Positions 45,010-53,673 of a DNA stretch of 64,000 nucleotides are shown here, one piece after another (the stretch's first letter is position 1; the number at the start of each line of letters is the position of its first letter). The DNA is taken from NCBI GenBank assembly GCA_965140555.1, contig OZ223259.1, forward strand, positions 1,860,001 through 1,924,000. Reading direction: 5' to 3'. The stretch is from UBA1351 sp965140555. Its GTDB lineage: Bacteria; Bacillota; Clostridia; Lachnospirales; Vallitaleaceae. The notes under the pieces are model-generated. The model searched no databases. It had not been told where the DNA came from and saw nothing but the letters and a program-made list of their open reading frames with translations. The position numbers and the translations under genes are program-made.

Positions 45010-45954
45010 ATGAAAAGTTTATTTCGAAAAAGCAAATATGTTCAAATTAATACATCAGCCACAGTCATTCGGGATCAAGAGCCTAATGTTCCTTCCGGAT
45101 CATGGACAAAATGTGATGCATGTGGGGAAATGATTTATAAGGATGACCTCAAACAATTAGGGAAAATTTGTCCGGGATGTGGCAAGTATTTTAGAATGAG
45201 TGGGCCGGAGCGAATAGAGCTAATAATGGATAAAGGAACCTTTACACCGTTGTTTCAAGTGAAAGAACATAAAGATCCTTTGAGTTTTCCTGGATATGAT
45301 GAAAAGATTGCTTTATTACGGGAAAAGACCGGATTAGATGAAGCCGTAGTTACAGGTGTGGGGCAGATACAAGGTATTCCAGTGGCTATGGGTGTCATGG
45401 ATAGTCGGTTTATAATGGGAAGCATGGGACAGGATGTTGGAGAAAAAATAACCTTATTGATTGAATTGGCTACCCAAAAAGGGTTACCGCTGATTTTGTT
45501 TACAGCTTCAGGTGGTGCCAGAATGCAAGAAGGTATTTTGTCTTTGATGCAAATGGCAAAAACCTCGGCAGCTCTCAAGCGATTCAACGATCAAGGTGGG
45601 TTATACATTACGGTGTTAACGGACCCGACTTCAGGTGGTGTAACAGCAAGCTTTGCGATGCTAGGTGATATTATTTTATCCGAGCCTAAGGCATTTATAG
45701 GATTTGCAGGGCCTCGAGTTATTCGTGATACGATTCGTCAAGAATTACCGGACGGTTTCCAACGGGCTGAATTCTTGCAAGAGCATGGATTTGTCGATGC
45801 GATTATTCCACGTCTGAAATTAAAGGATCAACTAAGTAAGTTATGCTTGATGCATGGTTTTGAAGCCGTTGCCTGCCCATTACAAACAGCTGAAGATCAA
45901 GAATCACCCGACGAATCAGAAGAGGAGGCGGCAGATCATGAAAGCGTGGGATAG
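45010..45954 (+). CDS. accD: Acetyl-CoA carboxylase carboxyltransferase subunit beta
   Basis: This 314-residue subunit has an N-terminal zinc ribbon (C35, C38, C54, C57) and a crotonase-like transferase domain with TASGGARMQEGILSLMQMAKTSAAL and DPTSGGVTASFAMLGD. The C-terminal 25 or so residues are very acidic. Its end overlaps the start of accA by 17 bp. Confidence 0.96.
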   Translation: MKSLFRKSKYVQINTSATVIRDQEPNVPSGSWTKCDACGEMIYKDDLKQLGKICPGCGKYFRMSGPERIELIMDKGTFTPLFQVKEHKDPLSFPGYDEKIALLREKTGLDEAVVTGVGQIQGIPVAMGVMDSRFIMGSMGQDVGEKITLLIELATQKGLPLILFTASGGARMQEGILSLMQMAKTSAALKRFNDQGGLYITVLTDPTSGGVTASFAMLGDIILSEPKAFIGFAGPRVIRDTIRQELPDGFQRAEFLQEHGFVDAIIPRLKLKDQLSKLCLMHGFEAVACPLQTAEDQESPDESEEEAADHESVG

Positions 45955-46717
45955 AGTTCAAAAAGCAAGGCAGAAAGATCGGCCGACTACATTAAGTTAT
46001 ATAGAAGGTATAACAGAGGAATTTTTTGAATGTCATGGCGACCGTCTATATGGAGATGATCCGGCTATTATTGGTGGTATCGGTAGGATAAATGGGATGC
46101 CGGTGACAATTATCGGTCAAGAAAAAGGACGTAAAACAAAGGAAAAGGTACAGCGAAATTTTGGAATGCCCAATCCGGAAGGGTATCGAAAATCCTTACG
46201 CTTAATGAAGCAGGCCGAAAAATTTAATCGACCTATTTTGTGTTTGGTGGATACGTCAGGAGCATTCTGTGGTTTGGGAGCAGAAGAACGAGGACAAGGT
46301 GAAGCCATTGCAAAAAATCTTTTTGAGATGAGTGGGTTGCAAGTCCCCATCATTTCGATTATAATAGGTGAAGGTGGAAGCGGTGGTGCTCTTGCGTTAG
46401 CAGTGAGTGACCAAGTTTGGATGCTAGAAAACGGTATATATTCTATACTTTCACCGGAAGGTTTTGCATCGATTTTATATAAAGATGGTTCACTAGCCCC
46501 CAAAGTGGCGGATGTGATGAAGATAACAGCAGCAGATTTGAAAGAATTGAACGTCATCGAGAAGATTATTGAAGAGCCCGGAGACGGTGCTCATGAAAAT
46601 TTAGACGCTATTCTTGTACATCTTAAGAAAACGATTAGTCAAACCTTTAACGACCTTATGGGTCAATCAAAAGAAGCGCTTGTAACAGCGCGTTACGAAC
46701 GGTATAGAAAGTTTTAG
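45938..46717 (+). CDS. accA: Acetyl-CoA carboxylase carboxyltransferase subunit alpha
   Basis: This 259-residue partner of AccD has FGMPNPEGYRKSLRLMKQAEKF, DTSGAFCGLGAEERGQGEAIAKNL and the IIGEGGSGGALALAVSD motif. The ATG at 45938 with the AGGAGG site inside accD is chosen over a longer in-frame reading. It ends the fab-acc operon at a terminator. Confidence 0.96.
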   Translation: MKAWDRVQKARQKDRPTTLSYIEGITEEFFECHGDRLYGDDPAIIGGIGRINGMPVTIIGQEKGRKTKEKVQRNFGMPNPEGYRKSLRLMKQAEKFNRPILCLVDTSGAFCGLGAEERGQGEAIAKNLFEMSGLQVPIISIIIGEGGSGGALALAVSDQVWMLENGIYSILSPEGFASILYKDGSLAPKVADVMKITAADLKELNVIEKIIEEPGDGAHENLDAILVHLKKTISQTFNDLMGQSKEALVTARYERYRKF

Positions 46718-46765
46718 ACTTTTCTATATAAATGATTCACTAAATTCATGTATTATCCACACTTT

Positions 46766-46797
46766 GCACAGTCACTCTTGGCTGTGCCCTTTTTTTA
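46766..46797 (+). terminator. Terminator of the fab-acc operon
   Basis: GCACAG (46766-46771) pairs with CTGTGC (46782-46787), with further inner pairing, and is followed by CC and eight T. Confidence 0.88.
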
Positions 46798-46888
46798 TCG
46801 TTCATACAATATGTAAAGTAGTTGTTGAATCTGGGAAAAAAGGGTAAAATAGAGATAATGATAGTTTTAGACGAAAGGAGAAACGTCA

Positions 46889-47761
46889 ATGAACACCCAA
46901 TTACACAACGAGCAGTTAAGCGTAGTCATCGATCATAACGGCGCAGAGCTAATTCATCTTATAAACAATACAGACAACCACGAATATATGTGGAGTGGGG
47001 ATGGGACATATTGGACAGGACGTTCACCGGTACTCTTTCCTATAGTGGGAGCCTTAGTGGATGAAACCACACGAATCGACGGGAAGACCTATGCTATGAA
47101 AAATCATGGATTTGCAAGAAAGAGTGAATTTACATGTCTTAAAGAACTAGAAGATGAAGCTGTTTTTGAATTAACGGAATCTAAGCATACTTACGAACAG
47201 TATCCTTATCGATTTGCGTTACGACTTACATACCGATTAGATGGACGAACGTTAGCCATTGATTATGAGGTTGAGAATCAAGATGATATTCCTATTTTTT
47301 ATCAAATCGGAACACATCCTGCATTCAAATGTCCTATAGAAGAGGATGAATCTTTTTCGGATATGGAGATTCATTTTAGTCATGATGATGTACTCAAGCG
47401 CTATTTTAGCAATGAAAAGGGTCAAATCTTATCTAATCATCATGAAGAGATCAATCTTGTTAATAGAGCATTGCCGTTGAGACATGAGGACTATTATGAG
47501 GGGGCTCTTATTTTTAGAGAAGTTCTTAGTGATACGTTTACATTAGCATCGAAGAAGAGTAAGCGTCAAGTAGAAGTAAAAGCAATCAATTTCCCATATT
47601 TGGGCATATGGCAGCCTAAAGATGCACCGTTTATCTGTATTGAGCCGTGGCATGGCCTAGGAGACGAAGAGGGCTTCCATGGAGACTTTACGGAGAAGGA
47701 ACTGATTGTAACTCTACAACCTGGAGAAAAGGCCGGATATGGTCTCAGAATCACCGTATAG
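46889..47761 (+). CDS. Aldose 1-epimerase family protein (LacX-like)
   Basis: This 290-residue protein has the galactose-mutarotase fold with motifs RSPVLFPIVGAL, KNHGFARKSEF, IGTHPAFKCP and CIEPWHGLGD. It interconverts anomers of sugars or sugar phosphates; the LacX subgroup substrate is not established. It is a single-gene unit with a GGAG site and a strong terminator. Confidence 0.88.
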   Translation: MNTQLHNEQLSVVIDHNGAELIHLINNTDNHEYMWSGDGTYWTGRSPVLFPIVGALVDETTRIDGKTYAMKNHGFARKSEFTCLKELEDEAVFELTESKHTYEQYPYRFALRLTYRLDGRTLAIDYEVENQDDIPIFYQIGTHPAFKCPIEEDESFSDMEIHFSHDDVLKRYFSNEKGQILSNHHEEINLVNRALPLRHEDYYEGALIFREVLSDTFTLASKKSKRQVEVKAINFPYLGIWQPKDAPFICIEPWHGLGDEEGFHGDFTEKELIVTLQPGEKAGYGLRITV

Positions 47762-47767
47762 ATGTGG

Positions 47768-47801
47768 TAGCGAAGACAAGGGATATGTCTTCGCTATTTT
47801 T
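47768..47801 (+). terminator. Intrinsic terminator after the aldose epimerase gene
   Basis: TAGCGAAGACA (47768-47778) pairs with TGTCTTCGCTA (47786-47796), then five T. Confidence 0.9.
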
Positions 47802-47875
47802 ATGTACTTGAAAGTTTTTATGATATTCAACGAAATTAACTAAAATAAAACGCAAAAGGTATGTTTCGAAAAATA

Positions 47876-47898
47876 AATACTTTGATTATCAAAGTATT
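47876..47898. promoter_or_regulatory. FabT-like operator, perfect 23-bp palindrome, before the desaturase
   Basis: The 11-bp arms (AATACTTTGAT and ATCAAAGTATT) are exact reverse complements around one central T. The core TTTGATTATCAAA matches the FabT-type box better than the two copies before fabH. It lies just upstream of the -35 element. Confidence 0.75.
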
Positions 47899-47911
47899 TT
47901 GCTCTAAACTA

Positions 47912-47940
47912 TTGACAATGAGAATCATTATCTGTACAAT
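47912..47940 (+). promoter_or_regulatory. Desaturase promoter with embedded Fur box
   Basis: TTGACA (47912-47917) and TACAAT (47935-47940) are 17 bp apart. GACAATGAGAATCATTATC (47914-47932) matches 17 of 19 bases of the Fur-box consensus GATAATGATAATCATTATC and fills the spacer, so a bound iron regulator would block the polymerase. Confidence 0.78.
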
Positions 47941-47984
47941 GATAAGTAGTTATTATTACTATGTTTATTGCAAAGGAGATTCTT

Positions 47985-48986
47985 ATGACACGAAGAGAAT
48001 GGAATGCAAAATTAAAGCCTTACTCAACAGCAAGTACTCATAAAGCTGTATTTCAAATAGTTAACACGGTTCTACCTTACATAGCACTACTTGTACTAAG
48101 TCAATGGCTGTATAATACGGGGGAGCATCCGGTTTTGACAACTATGAGCATTATCGCTTCATCCCTATTCATGGTTCGAACCTTTATACTCTTTCATGAC
48201 TGTACACACGGATCCTTTTTTGACACCAAGCGCAAGAATGTGATTTTTGGTCATCTATTCGGCATCTTGACCTTTACACCTTTTAGAACGTGGCAAAAAG
48301 AGCATAATTTACATCATGGCGCTGTCGGAAATCTTGATCGTAGAGGTGTGGGCGATATATGGACCATGACGTTGGAAGAATATCAATCGGAATCTAAAGC
48401 CAAACGAGGATTATATCGACTCTTTCGCAACCCTCTTTTCCTTTTTGGTGTTGCACCTTTTTTCCTTTTCCTCATCCTTCAACGTTTTCCTACCCGACCG
48501 GCTGACCGCAAGGAACACGCAAGCTATGCTATGACAAACCTTGGAATTGCCCTCTTCGCCTTTTTGATGAGCCTATCTTTCGGCTTTTTCACTTATGTGA
48601 CGGTTCAACTCATTACCCTATTTTTGGCGGGTTCCCTTGGTGTCTGGCTCTTCTATGTGCAACATCAATTTGAAGAAGTATACTGGGAACATGGTGAACA
48701 ATGGGATAGTGTCGAAGCAGCATTAAAGGGCAGCACCTTTTATAAACTGCCGCTTCCGCTAGAGTGGATAAGTGGTTATATAGGTTACCATCACATCCAT
48801 CATCTGCATTCAGGTATACCGAATTATCACTTGAAAGCATGCTATAATGCTTTTGCTGAATTGAAGGATGTCAAGACGGTAACAGTAGGTGAAAGTTTTA
48901 TTTTGGCAAACCTTCAAATTTATGATCAAGCACGTGGACGGTTGATTTCATTTAAAGAAGTAAGAGGATTGCTTCAAGTCAGCTGA
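47985..48986 (+). CDS. Membrane fatty-acid desaturase
   Basis: This 333-residue membrane diiron desaturase has the three histidine boxes HDCTH (71-75), HNLHH (107-111) and HHIHH (269-273), between about four hydrophobic spans. It would put double bonds into lipid acyl chains using iron and oxygen. The ATG at 47985 has AAAGGAG 6 nt upstream. An oxygen-using desaturase is unusual beside otherwise anaerobic functions. Promoter sites suggest control by fatty acids and by iron. Confidence 0.9.
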   Translation: MTRREWNAKLKPYSTASTHKAVFQIVNTVLPYIALLVLSQWLYNTGEHPVLTTMSIIASSLFMVRTFILFHDCTHGSFFDTKRKNVIFGHLFGILTFTPFRTWQKEHNLHHGAVGNLDRRGVGDIWTMTLEEYQSESKAKRGLYRLFRNPLFLFGVAPFFLFLILQRFPTRPADRKEHASYAMTNLGIALFAFLMSLSFGFFTYVTVQLITLFLAGSLGVWLFYVQHQFEEVYWEHGEQWDSVEAALKGSTFYKLPLPLEWISGYIGYHHIHHLHSGIPNYHLKACYNAFAELKDVKTVTVGESFILANLQIYDQARGRLISFKEVRGLLQVS

Positions 48987-49064
48987 AATCGTCATTTTTT
49001 CAAACATATCTCAACATATAGATAGGTCAAATGTATCAATTATGTTAAAATATACAGAAAACAC

Positions 49065-49092
49065 TTGATTTTTTCTATAGATGTTGTATAAT
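49065..49092 (+). promoter_or_regulatory. Promoter and long leader of the cold-shock gene
   Basis: TTGATT (49065-49070) and TATAAT (49087-49092) are 16 bp apart. Transcription near 49099 would give a leader of about 100 nt before the csp start, as is common for cold-shock genes whose leaders refold at low temperature. Confidence 0.65.
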
Positions 49093-49197
49093 TAAACTAG
49101 CCTTGTATTATGAGTGTCAATTATCAGCTGAATTTTTATTGAAAGAAGCTATAGTTTACAAATGTATCAAGGAAATAAAAATTCGGAGGTAAGTAAA

Positions 49198-49395
49198 ATG
49201 ACAGGAACAGTAAAATGGTTTAACGGAGACAAAGGATTTGGTTTTATCACTTCAGACGCAGGTAACGATGTATTCGTACATTACTCACAAATCCAAAAAG
49301 ACGGTTTCAAAACTCTTGAAGAAGGCGAAAAAGTTCAATTTGACGTTGTTGAAGGCGCTAAAGGCCCTCAAGCAGAAAACGTAGTAGCTTTATAA
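49198..49395 (+). CDS. Cold-shock protein (CspA family)
   Basis: This 65-residue OB-fold protein has RNP1 (KGFGFI) and RNP2 (VFVHY) motifs that bind single-stranded RNA and DNA. It begins MTGTVKWFNGDKGFGF after a CGGAGGTAAG site; upstream in-frame ATGs are ignored for lack of a site. It acts as an RNA chaperone. A strong terminator follows. Confidence 0.96.
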   Translation: MTGTVKWFNGDKGFGFITSDAGNDVFVHYSQIQKDGFKTLEEGEKVQFDVVEGAKGPQAENVVAL

Positions 49396-49417
49396 GAAAC
49401 AGAAATTAGTCATTTAC

Positions 49418-49449
49418 GGGCTATTGCACTTGGTGCAATAGCCCTTTTT
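49418..49449 (+). terminator. Intrinsic terminator after csp
   Basis: The 12-bp stem GGGCTATTGCAC (49418-49429) and GTGCAATAGCCC (49433-49444) is followed by five T. Confidence 0.92.
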
Positions 49450-49521
49450 ATTTGATATAAACGATTATCATGGAGTCATTGACTGTTAGGAATTTGTAAG
49501 AAAGATGAAGAAAGAATATGG

Positions 49522-49580
49522 TATAATATACGGGTAACCCCTCTTGAAACCGGAGAGTAGGGTTACCCGTTCTATTTTTT
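49522..49580 (+). promoter_or_regulatory. Promoter immediately followed by a terminator-like hairpin
   Basis: The extended -10 TGGTATAAT (TATAAT at 49522-49527) predicts a start near 49533. ACGGGTAACCC (49530-49540) and GGGTTACCCGT (49560-49570) form a stem, with inner CTCT/AGAG, followed by TCTATTTTTT. The hairpin therefore occupies the very 5' end of the transcript, about 105 nt before the CoA-binding protein gene. Confidence 0.6.
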
Positions 49581-49683
49581 AACAACAAGGAAAATGGTCG
49601 GAAGCCAAATAGAAGAGTTATCCGGACATTGGATGTATACGAGACAGTGTGACAGAAGAAAGCAGACGATAGGAGTGATTATA

Positions 49684-50064
49684 ATGGGAGCACATCCATG
49701 GTTAGCATATAAGAATTGGGCAGTTGTAGGAGCCAGTACGGATCAAAGCCGGTATGGGTATAAAATTGTCAAGAAATTAGAGAATCAACAGTACAATGTA
49801 TTGCCGGTGACGCCAAGATATGATCAAATTGACGGAATTAAAACGTATAAAAGTGTGGATGCGATTGAGGGACCCGTTGATGTTGTGAATTTTGTTGTGA
49901 ATCCTCAAATTGGTATGGGAATTTTGGATGATTGCATCAAAAAGGGTGTCAAGCGTATTTGGCTACAACCCGGAACGGTGAGTCAAGAGCTTGTAGAAAA
50001 GGCCAAAGCCAACGGTATGGAAGTGGTGGAAGCGTGTATACTGGTTGTACTGGGCTACAGTTGA
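49684..50064 (+). CDS. CoA-binding domain protein
   Basis: This 126-residue protein is a single CoA-binding Rossmann domain (WAVVGASTDQSRYGYKIVKKLENQQYNVLPVTPRYDQIDGIKTYKSV) ending WLQPGTVSQELVEKAKANGMEVVEACILVVLGY. It resembles YccU-type proteins of unknown function. The ATG at 49684 follows AGGAGTG; the frame is open further upstream without a site. Confidence 0.88.
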   Translation: MGAHPWLAYKNWAVVGASTDQSRYGYKIVKKLENQQYNVLPVTPRYDQIDGIKTYKSVDAIEGPVDVVNFVVNPQIGMGILDDCIKKGVKRIWLQPGTVSQELVEKAKANGMEVVEACILVVLGYS

Positions 50065-50146
50065 TAGAAACTTAAGAAAATGAAACCATAAGTAATAGAA
50101 CGGGAGTATGGGCATGACGAAAAAGGATCAATGAAAGGGAAAGAAC

Positions 50147-51217
50147 ATGAGAAAAGCAGTGAACTATCTTTGGATATGTTGTATGGTTGTAGTGATTACA
50201 GCCGGCTGTTCAAAAATATATATGATTGAACCGGACATGGAAGATGTATCTACAAATGAAGGACAAGTTGATGGTAATGAAGAGTCACCGGAGGATCAAG
50301 AGCCAATAACATCTTCTGAGGATGAGGAAAATACACCAGAAGAAGACAGTGATGCGCAAGAAGAGATTCCGGAGGATACATCAGAAGAACCGGAAGATGT
50401 GAAAGACACGGATGAAGAGGTAGGTGATGACACACCGAGTGAGCCGAGTGAATTGGATGCACGATTTGTCGACCAATTTTCAACGGAAGATAATTATGAT
50501 GTGGATATTGACTTAGATGCATTAGACAGCACATCCGTTGACTGGTCATTTAAGCGCAATACAGACCATACACCGGTGACGGGGTATTATACCATTGACT
50601 TAGACCTTTTCGGGGCTTATTTTATCAATCATAACGCCGCAGAGGAGAAAGTCGTGTACCTAACGTTTGACGAAGGGTATGAAAATGGTTTTACACCGGA
50701 GATTTTAGATACCCTTGCAGCGAATAATGTCAAGGCAACGTTTTTTCTAACAAAGCCTTATATTGATTCCAATCCGGAGTTGGTAAAACGCATGATCGAG
50801 GAAGGCCATCAAGCAGGGAATCATAGCAAAACCCATGGAGATTTCGGTTCCATGTCCGATGACACCATTTATGAAGAGTTGACCCAGACAGCCGATGCCT
50901 TTGAGGAAGTGACCGGACAGAAAATGGACCCATTCTTTCGTCCGCCAAGTGGAAAGTATAGCGAACGGGCACTCTATGTCATTCGTAAGCTTGGATTCCG
51001 AAGTATTTTTTGGAGTATGGCTATTCCAGATGATTGGAATGTAGAGGCACAACCGGGCAAGGAGTATGTCTATAATCATGTGATGACCAATTATCACAAT
51101 GGTTGTATTATTCTTCTTCATGCAGTATCGGAATCGGACACTCAAGCTCTTGACGATATACTCAAAGATTTGAAGGCAGAAGGGTACCGTTTTGGTAGTC
51201 TTTACGAATTAGAGTAA
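50147..51217 (+). CDS. Polysaccharide deacetylase lipoprotein, PdaA-like
   Basis: This 356-residue protein has a lipobox ending ITAGC (C21). A very acidic E/D/P/S-rich linker (about residues 28-105) leads to a NodB deacetylase domain with TFDEGYENGFTPEILD, the metal motif HSKTH, RPPSGKYSERAL and LLHAVS. The TFDEGYENG form is characteristic of PdaA, which removes acetyl from muramic acid on the way to spore-cortex delta-lactam. This supports a spore former, but a vegetative wall role is possible. Confidence 0.85.
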   Translation: MRKAVNYLWICCMVVVITAGCSKIYMIEPDMEDVSTNEGQVDGNEESPEDQEPITSSEDEENTPEEDSDAQEEIPEDTSEEPEDVKDTDEEVGDDTPSEPSELDARFVDQFSTEDNYDVDIDLDALDSTSVDWSFKRNTDHTPVTGYYTIDLDLFGAYFINHNAAEEKVVYLTFDEGYENGFTPEILDTLAANNVKATFFLTKPYIDSNPELVKRMIEEGHQAGNHSKTHGDFGSMSDDTIYEELTQTADAFEEVTGQKMDPFFRPPSGKYSERALYVIRKLGFRSIFWSMAIPDDWNVEAQPGKEYVYNHVMTNYHNGCIILLHAVSESDTQALDDILKDLKAEGYRFGSLYELE

Positions 51218-51340
51218 GATTGGTTGAAGTTAGGAGTGATACCTTTACAGGGTTAGGATTTTTATATATAATCAAAGTTAAAGAGTCAAAATGAAACAAT
51301 AGAGCAACCGAATAGAGAGCTAAGTTTTAGGAGGTATGAA

Positions 51341-52762
51341 ATGGCAGAGAATAAAGAAGCATTACGTTTACGCTTGGATTTCAACAACATGATGGCAAGT
51401 ATGATTGGCGATCACGGAATTAGTGACGCAGATATTACAGCCCTTAAGGATAAAATTGAAGCGGCAGAAAAAGCAATGGTAGACAAACGTGCATCAGGTG
51501 GTATGGACTGGCGCGACCTTCCTTATAATCAAGACGAGGTTGTACAAGATATTATTGATTATGCAGAAGCAAACAAAGAATGGGTTGAATCCTTCGTTGT
51601 CCTTGGTATCGGTGGATCAGCACTGGGACCAATTGCAGTACAACAAGCAATCAATCATCCGCATTGGAATGAACTTCCAAAGGAAAAACGTGGTGGTTAC
51701 CCCAAATTATATGTTGTTGACAATGTAGATCCCGAAAAATTAGTGGCATTGTTTGACGTCATTGATTTAGAAACATCTCTTTTCAATGTTATATCAAAAT
51801 CAGGCGGTACATCAGAAACGATGTCTCAATTCATGATTATCAAAGATAAGATTGAAAAAGAATTAGGTAAAGATGCAGTGAAAAAGCATATTGTAGCGAC
51901 AACGGATGCATCGAAAGGAACCCTTCGTCCTATTGCTGATGAAGAAGGATTAAAAAGCTATATTATTCCTGCAGGTGTTGGCGGTCGTTTCTCCGAATTG
52001 ACACCGGTTGGTTTACTTCCTGCAGCAATGTGCGGTATCGACATCAAAGAACTATTAGCCGGAGCTGCTTACATGGATGAATTATGTAAGGATACGGATA
52101 CTTTGAAAAATGCAGCTCATATGTATGGTTTACTTCAATATATCTCCATGGAGAAAGGCAAGAATATTTCCATCGTTATGGCCTATGCAGACGGTTTGAA
52201 ATTCATTGCTGACTGGTATGCACAGTTATGGGCAGAATCTCTAGGTAAACGCTATGACCTTGACGGTAAAGTTGTGAATGCGGGTCAAACGCCTGTTAAA
52301 GCATTAGGCGCAACAGACCAACATTCACAAGTACAGTTATATGCTGAAGGACCTCATGACAAAGTTGTTCTCTTTATGGGCGTAGATAAATACCGCTCTG
52401 AAATCACCATTCCTAAAACCTATGGTGATGTTCCAAACCTTGGTTTCCTTGGTGGTGCAACACACAATAAGTTGATTCAAACAGAGCAAATGGCAACAGA
52501 ATATGCACTCTATAAAGGCGGACAAACAACGATGACGTTGACAGTGCCTACAATTAATGAATTTACAGTCGGTCAAATTCTATACTTCTTTGAAGTGGCG
52601 ACAGGGTTTGCCGGTGAACTTATGCATATTAATGCCTTTGATCAACCGGGTGTTGAAGAAGGTAAGAATGCAACCTATGCGATGTTCGGTCGTCCGGGTT
52701 ATGAAGAGAAGAAAAAAGAATTGGATGCGCGTCCGGAGAAAAAACAAGACTACATCCTATAG
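51341..52762 (+). CDS. pgi: Glucose-6-phosphate isomerase
   Basis: This 473-residue isomerase interconverts glucose-6-phosphate and fructose-6-phosphate in glycolysis. Visible are VLGIGGSALGPIAVQQA, FNVISKSGGTSETMSQFMI and GVGGRFSELTPVGLLPAA. AGGAGG precedes the ATG. It is a one-gene unit with a nested-hairpin terminator. Confidence 0.95.
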   Translation: MAENKEALRLRLDFNNMMASMIGDHGISDADITALKDKIEAAEKAMVDKRASGGMDWRDLPYNQDEVVQDIIDYAEANKEWVESFVVLGIGGSALGPIAVQQAINHPHWNELPKEKRGGYPKLYVVDNVDPEKLVALFDVIDLETSLFNVISKSGGTSETMSQFMIIKDKIEKELGKDAVKKHIVATTDASKGTLRPIADEEGLKSYIIPAGVGGRFSELTPVGLLPAAMCGIDIKELLAGAAYMDELCKDTDTLKNAAHMYGLLQYISMEKGKNISIVMAYADGLKFIADWYAQLWAESLGKRYDLDGKVVNAGQTPVKALGATDQHSQVQLYAEGPHDKVVLFMGVDKYRSEITIPKTYGDVPNLGFLGGATHNKLIQTEQMATEYALYKGGQTTMTLTVPTINEFTVGQILYFFEVATGFAGELMHINAFDQPGVEEGKNATYAMFGRPGYEEKKKELDARPEKKQDYIL

Positions 52763-52776
52763 TTAAAATGAATAGT

Positions 52777-52819
52777 AAAGACCTGTTTTAAGCATGAAGC
52801 TTAATGCAGGTCTTTTTCT
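52777..52819 (+). terminator. Intrinsic terminator after pgi
   Basis: AAAGACCTG (52777-52785) pairs with CAGGTCTTT (52807-52815), enclosing a second stem TTAAGC/GCTTAA; T-rich tail. Confidence 0.9.
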
Positions 52820-52861
52820 TTGCAAAAAGTGAGTGCATAGAGTGTTTGTATTATTAGTGTA

Positions 52862-53155
52862 TCAGATAATAATCATGTCATCGTCGTTATCATCTTCGAT
52901 AATTTCGATTTCCAGATAGTCAAAGGTGATGGATTCGATGAATTGATCACTATGGAATGTGGTGCGTCGAAATTGATCCATCTCTTTCGTATTCTTATCG
53001 AACCACATGGGCACTTGAAGGTCAAAGGCCATACAAAATTCATCCAAGGCTGTACGAATTTTTATTCCTCTGTCCATACTATTATTTTCAATGGCATAGA
53101 CCATATCGTCTACAAATTTATTATTCTTGATGAGTTTTCCCCAGATTCGGAACAT
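52862..53155 (-). CDS. Small conserved clostridial protein, unknown
   Basis: This 97-residue acidic protein begins MFRIWGKLIKNNKFVDDMVY and ends in an Asp-rich tail (FDYLEIEIIEDDNDDDM). I recall similar short proteins (RIWxKxIKxN..) in many Lachnospiraceae, but know no function. It has an AAAAGAGG site and lies alone between the pgi terminator and the tRNA genes. Confidence 0.75.
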   Translation of the reverse strand: MFRIWGKLIKNNKFVDDMVYAIENNSMDRGIKIRTALDEFCMAFDLQVPMWFDKNTKEMDQFRRTTFHSDQFIESITFDYLEIEIIEDDNDDDMIII

Positions 53156-53418
53156 TATAATTAACCTCTTTTCTCATTTTCCTATAAGGTGTTATATCTT
53201 ATTAAAAGCCCGAAACTTCGGGATATGACAAGTATAAAGGCAAACAGGGAAAATGTAAAGGTTCGGCGTAAAATCATGCAAGTTGATATAACTTGCTGAA
53301 TAATTGGCACAAAAGAATTAAAGTATTAAAATTTTCTATCGTGTAGTGGAGACCTTTAGTTTGGCCTATGTAGAGTATAAAAGGAGAGACGAGAAAGGTA
53401 AGGAAAGATAAACAGGTA
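53156..53418. other. Intergenic region before the tRNA genes
   Basis: No gene is seen. It holds a small hairpin (CCCGAAACTTCGGG, about 53208-53221) and an inverted repeat (CAAGTT/AACTTG near 53279-53295). The right end carries the tRNA promoter. Confidence 0.5.
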
Positions 53419-53447
53419 TTGACTCCTTTTGATTTCTAATGTATAAT
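53419..53447 (+). promoter_or_regulatory. Promoter of the tRNA cluster
   Basis: TTGACT (53419-53424) and TATAAT (53442-53447) are separated by 17 bp, 18 bp before tRNA-Pro. Confidence 0.82.
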
Positions 53448-53465
53448 ACGCCTTGTGTGTAAAAC

Positions 53466-53540
53466 CGGGGTGTGGCTCAGCTTGGCTAGAGCGCCTGATT
53501 TGGGTTCAGGAGGCCGCAGGTTCGAATCCTGTCACCCCGA
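53466..53540 (+). tRNA. tRNA-Pro (anticodon TGG)
   Basis: The acceptor stem CGGGGTG/CACCCCG is perfect. The anticodon stem CCTGA/TCAGG encloses TTTGGGT with anticodon TGG, and the T arm GCAGG-TTCGAAT-CCTGT is intact. No CCA is encoded. Confidence 0.95.
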
Positions 53541-53550
53541 CTATACATTT

Positions 53551-53621
53551 GCGGGTGTAGTTCAATGGTAGAACACCAGCCTTCCAAGCTGGATACGTGG
53601 GTTCGATTCCCATCACCCGCT
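53551..53621 (+). tRNA. tRNA-Gly (anticodon TCC)
   Basis: The acceptor stem GCGGGTG/CACCCGC and anticodon stem CCAGC/GCTGG with loop CTTCCAA give anticodon TCC. The T arm GTGGG-TTCGATT-CCCAT is intact. The discriminator is T and no CCA is encoded. Confidence 0.95.
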
Positions 53622-53673
53622 TATTTTTTTGCCTTTTTTATTAATAAGAAGCAAGAATATGAATAAGCGTTAT

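Noticed and set aside
50250..50549. 99-codon minus-strand frame opposite the deacetylase linker
   Set aside because: It mirrors the acidic, repetitive linker codons; no site and no family.
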